Positions 35,152 through 43,727 of a DNA stretch of 64,000 nt are shown piece after piece. The DNA is taken from positions 1 through 64,000 of the forward strand of contig JAKQKY010000365.1 in the NCBI GenBank assembly GCA_029560415.1. Reading direction: 5' to 3'. The notes beneath the pieces were generated by a model. The model was not told where the DNA came from and searched no databases. It saw only the letters and a list, made by a program, of their open reading frames with translations. Each line of letters opens with the position of its first letter. Position 1 is the stretch's first letter. The translations under genes and the position numbers were made by a program. This DNA is from Bacteroidota bacterium. Its GTDB lineage: Bacteria > Bacteroidota > Bacteroidia > Chitinophagales > Chitinophagaceae.

Positions 35152-35763
35152 TCAGGCAAAAGCCTGTCGTTGAACAAATGCCAGCATGGGGTGATTTGAA
35201 GTAACGGTTGCTGTATGCGTACAAAGCGGTTGGATGCTTATGAGTTCTCCGGCATGAAAGGGCTTTTCCTGTCCGTCGAAATTCATGATACAGCTACCTT
35301 CCAGGATATAGAGATATTCTATGAAATGATCATGCATTTCCGCTTCGTGTCCTTTTTTAACATACACAAAAAAATTAGTGACTAGGTCAGTAGATGCTGA
35401 AGCAATCATAAACTGGTTGTCATATGTCTCTGCAGGAGGATTCTGCGGATGTGCGGTTATCCATTCCTGTAAGTGCTTGATTGAATCGCTGTTTGTGGCT
35501 GAAAGCAAAGGAGCATAACTCCCGTCTGTGGATGCCTGCTGTTGGTAAATAGTCTGCATCAGGGCCATTTTAACCGAACGGGAAGGCTTTACCTGGTTAG
35601 CTAGTGCATATTGCTCAAAAGATTGGCTGAGCTGATCGATCTCGACCCTTATCTCAGGGTGTGAAGCAGCCATTGCGTGTACCTGTTCCCTTTCCTGCAT
35701 GCTGCAATTACCCATACAGTATTTTTCAATAATACCCGATGCGATAAAAGCTTTTACATTCAT
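35152..35763 (-). CDS. ChrR-like cupin anti-sigma factor
   Basis: A 203-residue two-domain protein. The N-terminus (IEKYCMGNCSMQEREQVHAM, AASHPEIRVEIDQLSQSFEQ) has the look of the short anti-sigma domain of Bacteroidota regulators. The C-terminal half (about 115-200) is a cupin: HEAEMHDHFIEYLYILEGSC, FHAGELISIQPLCTHTAT, with His and Glu metal ligands. The layout resembles ChrR, which holds an ECF sigma factor and releases it on oxidative stress, but no sigma gene adjoins it; the nearest is 1.3 kb away on the other strand. The -7 element lies so close to the ATG that the mRNA is probably leaderless. Confidence 0.68.
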   Translation of the reverse strand: MNVKAFIASGIIEKYCMGNCSMQEREQVHAMAASHPEIRVEIDQLSQSFEQYALANQVKPSRSVKMALMQTIYQQQASTDGSYAPLLSATNSDSIKHLQEWITAHPQNPPAETYDNQFMIASASTDLVTNFFVYVKKGHEAEMHDHFIEYLYILEGSCIMNFDGQEKPFHAGELISIQPLCTHTATVTSNHPMLAFVQRQAFA

Positions 35764-35768
35764 TTCTG

Positions 35769-35776
35769 CAAATGTA
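35769..35776 (-). promoter_or_regulatory. -7 element of the cupin gene
   Basis: CAAATGTA on the plus strand reads TACATTTG on the minus strand, a perfect TAnnTTTG. It ends six bases before the ATG at 35763, implying a leaderless or near-leaderless transcript. Confidence 0.55.
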
Positions 35777-35806
35777 CAACGTTTTTATGCGGGTTGCATC
35801 CAAAAA

Positions 35807-35832
35807 AAATGCTGCCTGGGAGGGCAGCATTT
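35807..35832 (-). terminator. Terminator of the T9SS protein gene
   Basis: AAATGCTGCC and GGCAGCATTT form a 10-bp stem with a six-base loop. The A-run at 35802-35809 gives a U-run in the minus-strand transcript. It lies just after the stop of the T9SS gene ending at 35856. Confidence 0.85.
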
Positions 35833-35855
35833 GATATGTTTATTTAAAATATATC

Positions 35856-38474
35856 TTAATTTTTCACGAAGCGAAGGGTTTTGATCTCCCCATCTTCTGT
35901 GTAACCGGTAACCTGGTAAGAACCATTGGCAAGTTTAGACAGGTTCAGTTTTACCTGGTTGCTTCCGGCAGCAAGTTGTACAATTTGCCTCATTACTTTT
36001 TTACCAGTCAGGTCGGTCACTAAAATCTCCATCCTGCTATTGTTTGCACTGGCAACGTTCAGCAGGGCCATGTCAGTAACCGGGTTTGGTGAAAAGCTTA
36101 CCAGGCTAAAGCCCTGGTCTTTATTCAGGATTGATACTACCTGGCTGTATGAAACATTTCCGTCTGCGTCGGTCATACGGAGCCTGTAATAATTCATACC
36201 AGGCTTTGGTGCATTGTCGGTATAATCAAAGGGCTGTAAACAACGTACTGCCGTAGCTGTTATGTTGGTAATAGCGGTAAACCTGCGGCTGTCTTCGCTG
36301 CGTTCCAGTTCCATTGTTAAACCGGGTGTATTGGTGCAGGTAACTTTCCAATCGAGCTGGTTGCCATTCGTTTTCCTGCTTCCTTTGAAATATTCGATGC
36401 TGATTGGTAACGATAAAAGTGTACCACCCACACCAAATTCTGAAAAGCCAGTCATTCCCGTACGTGATAACACTGCTGAAGCATTGGAGCCTGTTGTTGG
36501 TACATGTGTACCATCCAGTATCCATGGTGAGCTGTTGTCGTTTCTTTTCAGTAATACCAATTGGCTGAAATCAGTAATGTCATTGAAACCAGCAGCCCTG
36601 AAGGTACCTGTATAATTTCCACCAGTTAACCCGTCGCCTGGAGTTACTCTCCAGTAACCAGTACCTGAACTATTGGTAACAAGGTAAATTCCATCGATCA
36701 ATGGAAGACCATTTTCACCACCAGGTAATGAAATAAATTCTGCAGTTAAGGTTCCGCCGGTTGTTGGCGCTGTAGTAAAATTAATATTTACGGTACGGGT
36801 AATTCCAGCAACCCCTACCGGGAAATTGCGGGCAATGGTGGATGCTGAATACCACCTTTTGAATTTACCAACGATGGTACCACTTACATAAGTTGCTGTT
36901 CCGATTGATACATCACTGGTACCCAATGTGAGGGTGCAAACGCCTGTGGTAATATCACCGGCAGACATTATAAGATTTTCAGTGGTAATATCTGAAGGAA
37001 TGGTATTTGCAATGGTTACACCAAGCGGGTTATTGAATTCCAGACTGGCGAAAGCACCGGCAAGGTTACCATCACCATCATAGGTTTGTGCTGCTGTACC
37101 TGCAAAGATGAGCTGACTTCCGACAGCCGTACCATCGATGGTGCCGCTGTTTGTAAGCGTTGCGCCCTGTTGCGTATAGGCAAATCCGTTAGCTGCATCA
37201 TCATTAAGGATGAGTGTAGCCCCGGTTTTTACCAGGGTATTTAATACATTGGTATTATCGAATAGTTGTACCGTGTGGCCGCCAGCTGCATTATCGATCT
37301 CAAGATCAGGAACTGATCCGTTGATGAAAAAAGTTTGTGCCGAACCTGAAGATGCGTTACCGATCTGCAAGGTACCCCCGGTAATATTCATGTTCACAGC
37401 ATTGTTACTAAAATCGCGTGGACCACTAACGGCAGTGCTGGCATTCTGCAACACGATCCTTCCACCACTCATGGTGAAAGAAGAGTTATCCAGGGTTTGA
37501 ATATCGAAAGTTGCTCTTGCTGCACTGGTATTGGCTACGGTATTCAAATTAAAGGTTCCGCCTGTTTGCGTATAGCTGACACCGAAAGTAGATGTAGCAG
37601 AAAACCTGCTGGCGAGGTTAATGGTACCACCATTGATGATGATCGCAGTACCTGCGATGTAACCAAGGCGGTGACCTTGTGCAGTTCCTATGTTCAGGGT
37701 GCCTGCATCTACCTGCAAGGTGCCATCAACGTTGGCTGTTCCGCTTCGGGCAGAAACGATAAAGTTTGCATTATTTAACCAGAGACCACCGCTTGACGGG
37801 ATCGTATATGCGCCCGTTCCGGTAAACAAAGGATTGGTCATGGTAAATGAACCAGATAATTTGAATGTACCATTTAATATATCCAGGAAAGAAGGAGTAG
37901 CTCCATTGGTATTGGAAGAGCCGGTGAAAGTGAATACATCTGTATTTAATTCCAGGATTGATGTAGCATCCGTTCCTTTATCGACAGTGATTCGCAATAC
38001 ATCTGTTACAGAACCACTACCACTAAATGTTGCATTTGCTGCGCCGGTAAATGTTATTCCTGCACCTGCGTTATCAGCATTGGTACTGAAATCAAGGATA
38101 CCATTATTGGTAAGGTTTCCACCTGCAAATAATTCATGACCTGTTTGTGCACCCGAACCGGCAGATTGAAAACTGGCGCCGGAAGCAATTGTCACATTTC
38201 CGGAAACGGTCAATGTTCTTGCACCTGCCGCCTGAAATACAAGTGAACCAGAAACGCCTTGTCCTACGACAACACTTAAAGCATCTGCATTCACATCAAT
38301 GGTAACTGTTGCGCCATCAGCAATAATCACATCATCTGAAGCACCGGGAACTACTGCGCCAACCCATGTGGCGGTATTACTCCAGTCACCACCTGAAGCA
38401 GTAGAAGTGATCTGGGCAAATGAAGGGGAAACAAAGCCTATAAAGGCAATCATCAAGAAGTAAATGTATCTCAT
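35856..38474 (-). CDS. Secreted beta-helix-like protein with T9SS sorting domain
   Basis: An 872-residue exported protein. Signal peptide 1-20 (MRYIYFLMIAFIGFVSPSFA), then SGGDWSNTATWVGAVVPGAS, the start typical of Bacteroidota proteins with filamentous beta-helix repeats. From about 40 to 500 are many short Gly/Thr/Asn-rich strands (GGTLQIGNASSG, GGTINLASRF, AGTLNIGTAQG). A jelly-roll-like region follows, then LPISIEYFKGSRKTNGNQLD with an Fn3-like module (about 690-785), and a type A T9SS sorting domain (about 787-872, FSPNPVTDMALLNV, then LANGSYQVTGY). No catalytic residues are apparent; a surface-structural role is inferred. It is transcribed alone, with a strong terminator. Confidence 0.87.
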   Translation of the reverse strand: MRYIYFLMIAFIGFVSPSFAQITSTASGGDWSNTATWVGAVVPGASDDVIIADGATVTIDVNADALSVVVGQGVSGSLVFQAAGARTLTVSGNVTIASGASFQSAGSGAQTGHELFAGGNLTNNGILDFSTNADNAGAGITFTGAANATFSGSGSVTDVLRITVDKGTDATSILELNTDVFTFTGSSNTNGATPSFLDILNGTFKLSGSFTMTNPLFTGTGAYTIPSSGGLWLNNANFIVSARSGTANVDGTLQVDAGTLNIGTAQGHRLGYIAGTAIIINGGTINLASRFSATSTFGVSYTQTGGTFNLNTVANTSAARATFDIQTLDNSSFTMSGGRIVLQNASTAVSGPRDFSNNAVNMNITGGTLQIGNASSGSAQTFFINGSVPDLEIDNAAGGHTVQLFDNTNVLNTLVKTGATLILNDDAANGFAYTQQGATLTNSGTIDGTAVGSQLIFAGTAAQTYDGDGNLAGAFASLEFNNPLGVTIANTIPSDITTENLIMSAGDITTGVCTLTLGTSDVSIGTATYVSGTIVGKFKRWYSASTIARNFPVGVAGITRTVNINFTTAPTTGGTLTAEFISLPGGENGLPLIDGIYLVTNSSGTGYWRVTPGDGLTGGNYTGTFRAAGFNDITDFSQLVLLKRNDNSSPWILDGTHVPTTGSNASAVLSRTGMTGFSEFGVGGTLLSLPISIEYFKGSRKTNGNQLDWKVTCTNTPGLTMELERSEDSRRFTAITNITATAVRCLQPFDYTDNAPKPGMNYYRLRMTDADGNVSYSQVVSILNKDQGFSLVSFSPNPVTDMALLNVASANNSRMEILVTDLTGKKVMRQIVQLAAGSNQVKLNLSKLANGSYQVTGYTEDGEIKTLRFVKN

Positions 38475-38766
38475 CTTTGGGGTTTTTATTTTCTAACAAT
38501 TATAAAATTACCACAATTTTGCCTCCAATCTATTGTATGTGCATAAAATGTATAACAATCAGCACTTATTTTTCGCATTCCTGATCATGTGGAGATGGAT
38601 TCAAAAAACATCGAAAAAATGATAGCAATAATGATTGAAAAAAATGATCGCTTGTGGAGTATATCACCCTTATGTTTAAGGAAGTAAATGTATAACCGGG
38701 GAATTAGAAGATAGTTTTCGGGCATTAGTTGCCCAATCTATAATTCAGAAGTTCTTTTAAGGACAT
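38475..38766. other. Intergenic region upstream of the T9SS protein
   Basis: About 290 A/T-rich bases with no open frame of interest and no repeat shared with the rest of the window. It must hold the promoter of the T9SS protein gene, but I see no perfect TAnnTTTG near its start. Confidence 0.4.
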
Positions 38767-38771
38767 AAAAA

Positions 38772-38791
38772 AAGCCCCCGATCGGGGGCTT
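38772..38791 (-). terminator. GC-rich palindromic terminator
   Basis: AAGCCCCCGATCGGGGGCTT is a perfect 20-base palindrome preceded on the plus strand by a seven-A run, which forms the U-run for the minus-strand lipoprotein gene just upstream. Confidence 0.88.
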
Positions 38792-38809
38792 CTATATCAA
38801 CAGGATTGA

Positions 38810-39088
38810 TTAATGTTTTGGTTCCATTTTCTCAACCGCTTTTTCGGTCATTTTTTTAGCGGTATCAGCCATATTGCTAACCATTTTGCTGGCGCTGTCC
38901 ATCATTTTGTTAGCGCTGTCGCCCATTTTGTCCATCATTTTGTTGGCGCTGTCTGCCATGTTGCTCATCTGGTTTGCATCCATGGTAACTGAATCAGTGG
39001 TAGCAGCTTCAGTAGATTCTGCTTTTTTCTCGTCGTTGCAAGAAGCCATGAATGCGGCGATGGCAACGATTGCTAATAATTTTTTCAT
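38810..39088 (-). CDS. Small lipoprotein with LEA-like 11-residue repeats
   Basis: From the ATG at 39088 a 92-residue lipoprotein (MKKLLAIVAIAAFMASC, Cys17); the longer frame would bury the signal. The mature part is an amphipathic helix of consecutive 11-residue units: MADSANKMMDK, MGDSANKMMDS, ASKMVSNMADT, AKKMTEKAVEK. This period is that of group 3 LEA and apolipoprotein-like helices. At DNA level the first two units are near-identical, so recent tandem duplication is likely. Function unknown; envelope or desiccation protection is only a suggestion. It has a good promoter and terminator of its own. Confidence 0.8.
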   Translation of the reverse strand: MKKLLAIVAIAAFMASCNDEKKAESTEAATTDSVTMDANQMSNMADSANKMMDKMGDSANKMMDSASKMVSNMADTAKKMTEKAVEKMEPKH

Positions 39089-39121
39089 TTTTTGTTTTTT
39101 TTGGTTTTTTACAATTCGCCG

Positions 39122-39151
39122 CAAAAATAGTCGGTTTTTTGAAACATGCAA
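39122..39151 (-). promoter_or_regulatory. Promoter of the 11-mer lipoprotein gene
   Basis: On the minus strand TTG (39151-39149) and TATTTTTG (39129-39122) are 19 bases apart, close to the ideal Bacteroidota spacing. The leader would be about 28 bases and T-rich in the plus-strand view. Confidence 0.65.
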
Positions 39152-39216
39152 GTTTTTGATGATCTATTTTTATCCATCAATCCAGGAGGATGAAAATCAC
39201 GGATCGGTTGCATCGA

Positions 39217-40527
39217 TTATTTTTTACGGAAGAACAAACGCAATGGCACGCCACTGAAATTAAAGTGCTCCCTTAACTGGTTTTCCAGGTAATTGCGGTA
39301 AGCTGTTTTAATATCGTCGGGATAATTGCAGAAAAAAGCAAAACTGGGTGTATATGTTGGGAGCTGGGTTACATATTTTATTTTTACTGCATTACCCCTC
39401 ACCACTGGTGGATGATAATTCTCAATTGCTTTTAACATCACTTCATTGAGTTTTGAAGTGGTTACTTTCCGGTGTTTATTTTCAAAAACCTGGAGGCCCT
39501 CCTCAATGCTTTTGAAAATTCTTTGTTTTTCGGTAACCGATACAAACAGGATGGGCACATCACTAAAAGGAGCAAATCTTTTTTTAAGATCCTTCTCATA
39601 ATCCCGTGCCGTATTGGTTTCCTTTTCAACCAGGTCCCATTTATTTACAATGACCACGATGCCCTTCCCTTTTTTGGCAGCAAGGGAAAAAATGGAGAGG
39701 TCCTGCGCCGTCAGCCCTTTACCTGCGTCCAATAATAATAAACAAACATCTGCCTCATCCATGGCTTTGATGGCCCTGATCACGGAATAAAATTCCAGGT
39801 CTTCGTGCACTTTGGTTTTACGACGAATACCTGCAGTATCGATGAGAATAAATTCCTTATTGAATAAATTATAGTGTGTATGGATGGTATCGCGGGTGGT
39901 GCCGGCAATGTCACTTACGATGGTTCTTTCCTGCCCGATCAACGCATTCAGCAAAGATGATTTACCCACGTTGGGCTGACCGATGATCGCAAACTTGGGT
40001 ATTTCGGGTTGGGGTTCTTCATCCTCCTTTTTTTCGGGGATCAATGCGGCGATGGCATCCAGTAATTCACCAGTTCCGCTGCCACTGATAGATGACAGGA
40101 AGAAAATATGTTCGAATCCCAGGCTGTAAAATTCGCTGGCTTCCATGAGGCGATTATGGTTATCTACTTTATTCACCACCAGGAAAACCGGTTTAGAACT
40201 TTTACGAAGAATATCGGCCATCCCTTCATCGAGGTTGGTGATCCCTGTAGATGCATCCACCATAAATATCACTGCATTGGCTTCATCAATGGCGATGTGT
40301 ACCTGTTTGCGGATCTCCCTTTCAAAAACATCATCACTCCTGGGTACAAAACCTCCTGTGTCGATCACGTTAAATGATTTGCCGATCCAATCTGCTACTC
40401 CATATTGCCTGTCGCGGGTTACACCGCTCTGGTCATCCACGATGGCTTTGCGTTGCTCGAGCACCCGGTTAAAAAATGTACTTTTCCCTACGTTGGGTCT
40501 GCCTGTGATGGCTACTGTAAAACTCAT
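39217..40527 (-). CDS. der: Ribosome biogenesis GTPase Der (EngA)
   Basis: A 436-residue GTPase with two tandem G domains and a C-terminal KH-like domain, needed for 50S subunit maturation. Seen: first P-loop GRPNVGKS near residue 9, DTGG, NKVD; second P-loop GQPNVGKS near 187, DTAGIRRK and NKWD; then a KH-like tail ending SGVPLRLFFRKK. It follows era by 69 bases on the same strand, so an era-der operon is likely. Confidence 0.97.
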   Translation of the reverse strand: MSFTVAITGRPNVGKSTFFNRVLEQRKAIVDDQSGVTRDRQYGVADWIGKSFNVIDTGGFVPRSDDVFEREIRKQVHIAIDEANAVIFMVDASTGITNLDEGMADILRKSSKPVFLVVNKVDNHNRLMEASEFYSLGFEHIFFLSSISGSGTGELLDAIAALIPEKKEDEEPQPEIPKFAIIGQPNVGKSSLLNALIGQERTIVSDIAGTTRDTIHTHYNLFNKEFILIDTAGIRRKTKVHEDLEFYSVIRAIKAMDEADVCLLLLDAGKGLTAQDLSIFSLAAKKGKGIVVIVNKWDLVEKETNTARDYEKDLKKRFAPFSDVPILFVSVTEKQRIFKSIEEGLQVFENKHRKVTTSKLNEVMLKAIENYHPPVVRGNAVKIKYVTQLPTYTPSFAFFCNYPDDIKTAYRNYLENQLREHFNFSGVPLRLFFRKK

Positions 40528-40596
40528 TGTATGTTGTGTATTTGTATTAAGTGTATGCGTTAACGTTATATATGGAATGAATGCAAGGATTACCTG

Positions 40597-41466
40597 TTAA
40601 TATCCATATTCCTTTAAGTGTGTTTCATTGTCACGCCACTTGGGCCTTACTTTCACAAAAAGTTCCAGGAAAACTTTCCTGTCAAGAAATGCTTCTATGT
40701 CTTTACGGGCAAGGGTTCCCAACTGTTTGATCATGCTTCCTCCTTCTCCAAGTATGATCCCCTTCTGGGTTTCTCTTTGTACGATGATATCAGCAGATAT
40801 TTTGGTAAGCGTAGTTTTTTCTTTAAATTCCTGCACCAGCACGGTTGCATGATAAGGAAGTTCTTCCTGGTAAAGCTGGAATATTTTTTCCCGGATGAGT
40901 TCGCTTACAAAGAATTTGGTTGGCATATCACTCAGGTCATCCCCTTCGTAAAATGGTTGACCTTCGGGCAGGTAGCTTAGAATTATTTTTAATAATTCAT
41001 CGATACCTTTTTTCTTCAATGCTGAGATCTGAACCACTTCCTTGCAATAAGGTTGTTGTTCAAAAAACAAGATAGTGTCTTTAAGGGCCTGTTCATCCTT
41101 AACGGCATCCACTTTATTGACGATGATGATAGCCGGCGATTTCAAACGCAGCGCTGAGAAGATGGCATGACTTTCGGCAACCGGTTCCCTGGCATCCATG
41201 ATAAGGAGGGCAAGGTCAGCATCTTCCAGGCTTCCTTTTACAGCCTGCATCATTTTTTCGTGCAGTTTGTATTTTGGCTCAATGATACCAGGGGTATCGG
41301 AAAAGATGACCTGGTAATCCTTATCGGTGAGGATGGCTTTAATGCGATGCCTGGTTGTTTGCACTTTATGTGAAACGATGGCCATTTTTTCACCCATCAG
41401 GGCATTGAGTAAAGTGCTCTTTCCTGCATTGGGCTTTCCAAAAATATTTACAAATCCTGCTTTCAT
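40597..41466 (-). CDS. era: GTPase Era
   Basis: A 289-residue GTPase that binds 16S rRNA near its 3' end and acts in 30S maturation. Seen: P-loop GKPNAGKS at 10-17, the effector region KVQTTRHRIKAI, DTPGI, NKVD and SALKKKGID. The C-terminal KH domain holds GIILGEGGSMIKQLGTLARK and VFLELFVKVRPKWRD. First gene of the era-der pair, with a -7 element about 40 bases upstream. Confidence 0.97.
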   Translation of the reverse strand: MKAGFVNIFGKPNAGKSTLLNALMGEKMAIVSHKVQTTRHRIKAILTDKDYQVIFSDTPGIIEPKYKLHEKMMQAVKGSLEDADLALLIMDAREPVAESHAIFSALRLKSPAIIIVNKVDAVKDEQALKDTILFFEQQPYCKEVVQISALKKKGIDELLKIILSYLPEGQPFYEGDDLSDMPTKFFVSELIREKIFQLYQEELPYHATVLVQEFKEKTTLTKISADIIVQRETQKGIILGEGGSMIKQLGTLARKDIEAFLDRKVFLELFVKVRPKWRDNETHLKEYGY

Positions 41467-41506
41467 TAATTGAATGTCAACCAGCTTTGTGGCTGATAAT
41501 AACCTG

Positions 41507-41514
41507 CAAAACTA
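41507..41514 (-). promoter_or_regulatory. -7 element of era-der
   Basis: CAAAACTA on the plus strand reads TAGTTTTG on the minus strand, the same word as before rpsA. No clear -33 TTG at the best spacing. Confidence 0.5.
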
Positions 41515-41699
41515 CCTTATTTAAGTGGTAATGCCATTTTAAATGCTTTTGAAGAACGATAAAGGAGCTATACTTCTTTTCTATAGTTGTAAGAACATGC
41601 TTTTACAACTATAGATTCTATATTATTGATGTTCAGTACATTACTAAAGAAAAACAAAAATTAATCTTTTATGAATTTCAAAAAGAACAAATAAAAAAA

Positions 41700-41718
41700 G
41701 CCAGGCATATAGCCCGGC
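41700..41718 (-). terminator. Terminator of the first lipocalin-like lipoprotein gene
   Basis: GCCAGGC and GCCCGGC pair (one G-T) around ATATA, flanked by A-run and T-run, so usable on both strands. It lies 22 bases beyond the stop of the minus-strand gene ending at 41741. Confidence 0.75.
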
Positions 41719-41740
41719 TTTTTTATCAATTATAGTGAGA

Positions 41741-42160
41741 TTATTGTTTAACCAGTGTAATTGTGGTGGTTTCACCGGCAGTAGTTCCATTAAGAATAAC
41801 TGTCATACCAGTACAAGAGAAATTACTTACAGTTCCAGATTGTCCATTGATGGTGAATACATTTGATGCAAATGCCCAAATCCCGGTACTGCTACCATTT
41901 GGTGTGCAAACGGCACCAGCATCCGTAAATGTTACAGAATTGTCTGCATTCAAAACAGTGATATCGTCTTTTTCGCAGGCATCCCAGGTAGCAAATTCAT
42001 CAACTTCCGCAGTTGTTGCATCGGCTTTGTATTTAAGAGCTGTTATTTTGTACGAACCTACGAGGTTTGCCTGGTTCAATTCGCAAACCGGATCTGAATC
42101 TTTTTTACAGCTTACAAATGCAAATGCCATAATGCAGGCGGATAAAATAATTTTTTTCAT
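41741..42160 (-). CDS. Lipocalin-like lipoprotein, paralogue A
   Basis: A 139-residue lipoprotein (MKKIILSACIMAFAFVSC, Cys18, followed by KKDSDPVC). The mature part follows the short lipocalin-like pattern of Bacteroidota: LVGSYKITALKYKADATTAE, WDACEKDDITVLNADNSVTF, STGIWAFASNVFTI. It shares the CKKDSDPVCE start and the conserved order G-S-Y-K / C / L-N-A-D / G-x-W with the next gene upstream, from which it differs widely otherwise; an old tandem duplication is likely. Ligand unknown. Confidence 0.75.
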   Translation of the reverse strand: MKKIILSACIMAFAFVSCKKDSDPVCELNQANLVGSYKITALKYKADATTAEVDEFATWDACEKDDITVLNADNSVTFTDAGAVCTPNGSSTGIWAFASNVFTINGQSGTVSNFSCTGMTVILNGTTAGETTTITLVKQ

Positions 42161-42308
42161 AATGTTGATTGTTTTTTAAATTTCGGGCGAAACTACCATT
42201 CTATATCAATACTTCAATAGAAATTGTTCATTATTTGTAAATTTTAGAGGCTTATTATTTAAACAGGTAGTTTAAAAATCAGGAACAGGAGTAAGTATAG
42301 ACAATAGT

Positions 42309-42339
42309 AAAGCCGGGCATCTTCGAAATGCCCGGCTTT
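42309..42339 (-). terminator. Hairpin after the second lipocalin-like gene
   Basis: AAAGCCGGGCAT and ATGCCCGGCTTT form a 12-bp stem. The T-run follows on the plus strand, while the minus-strand side continues TTTACT, so it is a strong hairpin with a weaker U-run in the direction of the gene it follows. Confidence 0.65.
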
Positions 42340-42355
42340 TTTATGTAAATACAAA

Positions 42356-42796
42356 TTATTGCTTGGTAAAAGTTGTTACATATTTTCCAGATGTGCCACT
42401 TATGTTTACATCTTCAGAAACAACCAAATCAGTGCAATTCCAGCTATCAATAGCTGCATTGTCGTAAACCACAACGCTACCACCAGATGTGGTTTCGCTG
42501 ATGCTTATTTTATTATTCACAACATCCCATACACCCGTAAAACTGTCGGTACAAGAAGATCCTGACTCAGTATAAGTCACCGTTTTATCAGCATTTAACC
42601 TGATAATCGCCCCTTGAACACAAGGAGTTAAAGTAATTGGACTGGGAGTACCAGAAACCACCAATTCTTCTTTTGTTAACTTATAACTTCCGGCAATACC
42701 ACCCACAGATTTTTCACAAACCGGGTCACTGTCTTTTTTACAACTTATCATTGCACTGCTGATCACAAGTGCTGCTAAGAAAATTTTCTTCATCAT
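42356..42796 (-). CDS. Lipocalin-like lipoprotein, paralogue B
   Basis: A 146-residue lipoprotein (MKKIFLAALVISSAMISC, followed by KKDSDPVCEKS); the ATG one codon later (42793) is equally good. Pattern as in paralogue A: IAGSYKLTKEELVVSGTPSP, C, IIRLNADKTVTYTESGSSC, FTGVWDVVNNKISI. Separated from paralogue A by 195 bases with its own hairpin, so the two are transcribed separately. Near matches to the -7 element precede both. Confidence 0.73.
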   Translation of the reverse strand: MMKKIFLAALVISSAMISCKKDSDPVCEKSVGGIAGSYKLTKEELVVSGTPSPITLTPCVQGAIIRLNADKTVTYTESGSSCTDSFTGVWDVVNNKISISETTSGGSVVVYDNAAIDSWNCTDLVVSEDVNISGTSGKYVTTFTKQ

Positions 42797-43131
42797 AACG
42801 GTTACAATTAATTTTTAGCGAAAATATATCATTATTGGTTAAAGAAATTATTTGAGACGGATTTTAACGTAATAATATGCTGATACCGTCGAGCATTGGC
42901 GAGGTTTGGGAATTTGTTGCTATGTCCGCCCGGCCAATGCACTTAATAAAGAACGTAAATTTCCATGTAACCACCAAACCAGACAGCAGACTAAGAGCGT
43001 AGTAAAATCTGCTGGCTGATGAGAAAATGTCAAGCCGAAAACTACTGACTGGCAGCGATTAAATGCTCAGCATTTGGCTGTCCGCCCGAATTTTGCCAAT
43101 GCTTTTGTTGGCCGCAGTGCTTCGATAAGGG
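42797..43131. other. Non-coding stretch with repeated GCATTGGC motifs
   Basis: About 335 bases without a credible gene. GCATTGGC at 42893-42900 is inverted as GCCAATGC at 42933-42940 and again at 43095-43102, and TCCGCCCG occurs twice (42925 and 43080 area). This suggests a structured or decayed repeat element. I see no promoter or conserved RNA. Confidence 0.45.
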
Positions 43132-43500
43132 TTAAATACTTTTCAATTGGATAACTCCTTCAATTGGATAAAATTTTCCATCAGCACGACATACCATTCC
43201 GGAGACCTTTAGTTTGTAGAAGTCAGATACAAGGGTGACAAAAGTTTTATCTGATTCATACCATGATGTCATTACTGTATGGTCATTAATATGAATTGTC
43301 TTTGTTTTCTCGTGGGCTTCTTTTGGCTTACTATCATCTCTCCAAAAAAGAGTAGAATCTGAACTAATTACTATCAGTATATTGCCGCCCGTAAAATTGT
43401 AAATCAATTGTTTGTTTATAATATCTTTAGATGTTAAGTTGGATTGACCGAATCCCTTAAGCGATAATAATAGAATTGTTATGCTAAGCAGTACTTTCAT
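43132..43500 (-). CDS. Exported small beta-rich protein, MoaF-like (tentative)
   Basis: A 122-residue protein with a signal peptide (MKVLLSITILLLSLKGFGQ). The mature sequence is a row of short strands, KQLIYNFTGGNILIVISSDS, TLFWRDDSKPKEAHEKTKTI, MTSWYESDKTFVTLVSDFYK, of the lipocalin-like MoaF type. The family call is weak. It uses more A/T-rich codons than its neighbours and is flanked by non-coding sequence with repeat motifs, so it may be a recent arrival. Confidence 0.55.
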   Translation of the reverse strand: MKVLLSITILLLSLKGFGQSNLTSKDIINKQLIYNFTGGNILIVISSDSTLFWRDDSKPKEAHEKTKTIHINDHTVMTSWYESDKTFVTLVSDFYKLKVSGMVCRADGKFYPIEGVIQLKSI

Positions 43501-43727
43501 AAAAATGATTTTGTAATTGACAAATTAGCAAATAGACTGGGAAAGTGTAAATGATTATTTTGAAAGGCTTTAAAGTATGATGAACTCTTGCATTGCGGTC
43601 CAACTGTTTATTGAAACAATTTCATTGAAAAGGACCTAATTCAAGTCTACGTTTAATTCATTGAGCCTGAGTTATATAACTGATTTATATAAACAGAAAG
43701 AAGGCCCGATAAAACAGACCTTCTTGG

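Noticed and set aside
42356-43500. Defence or toxin-antitoxin system around the A/T-rich gene at 43132
   Set aside because: The gene has a signal peptide and a small beta-rich domain; no partner gene, nuclease or methylase motif is present.
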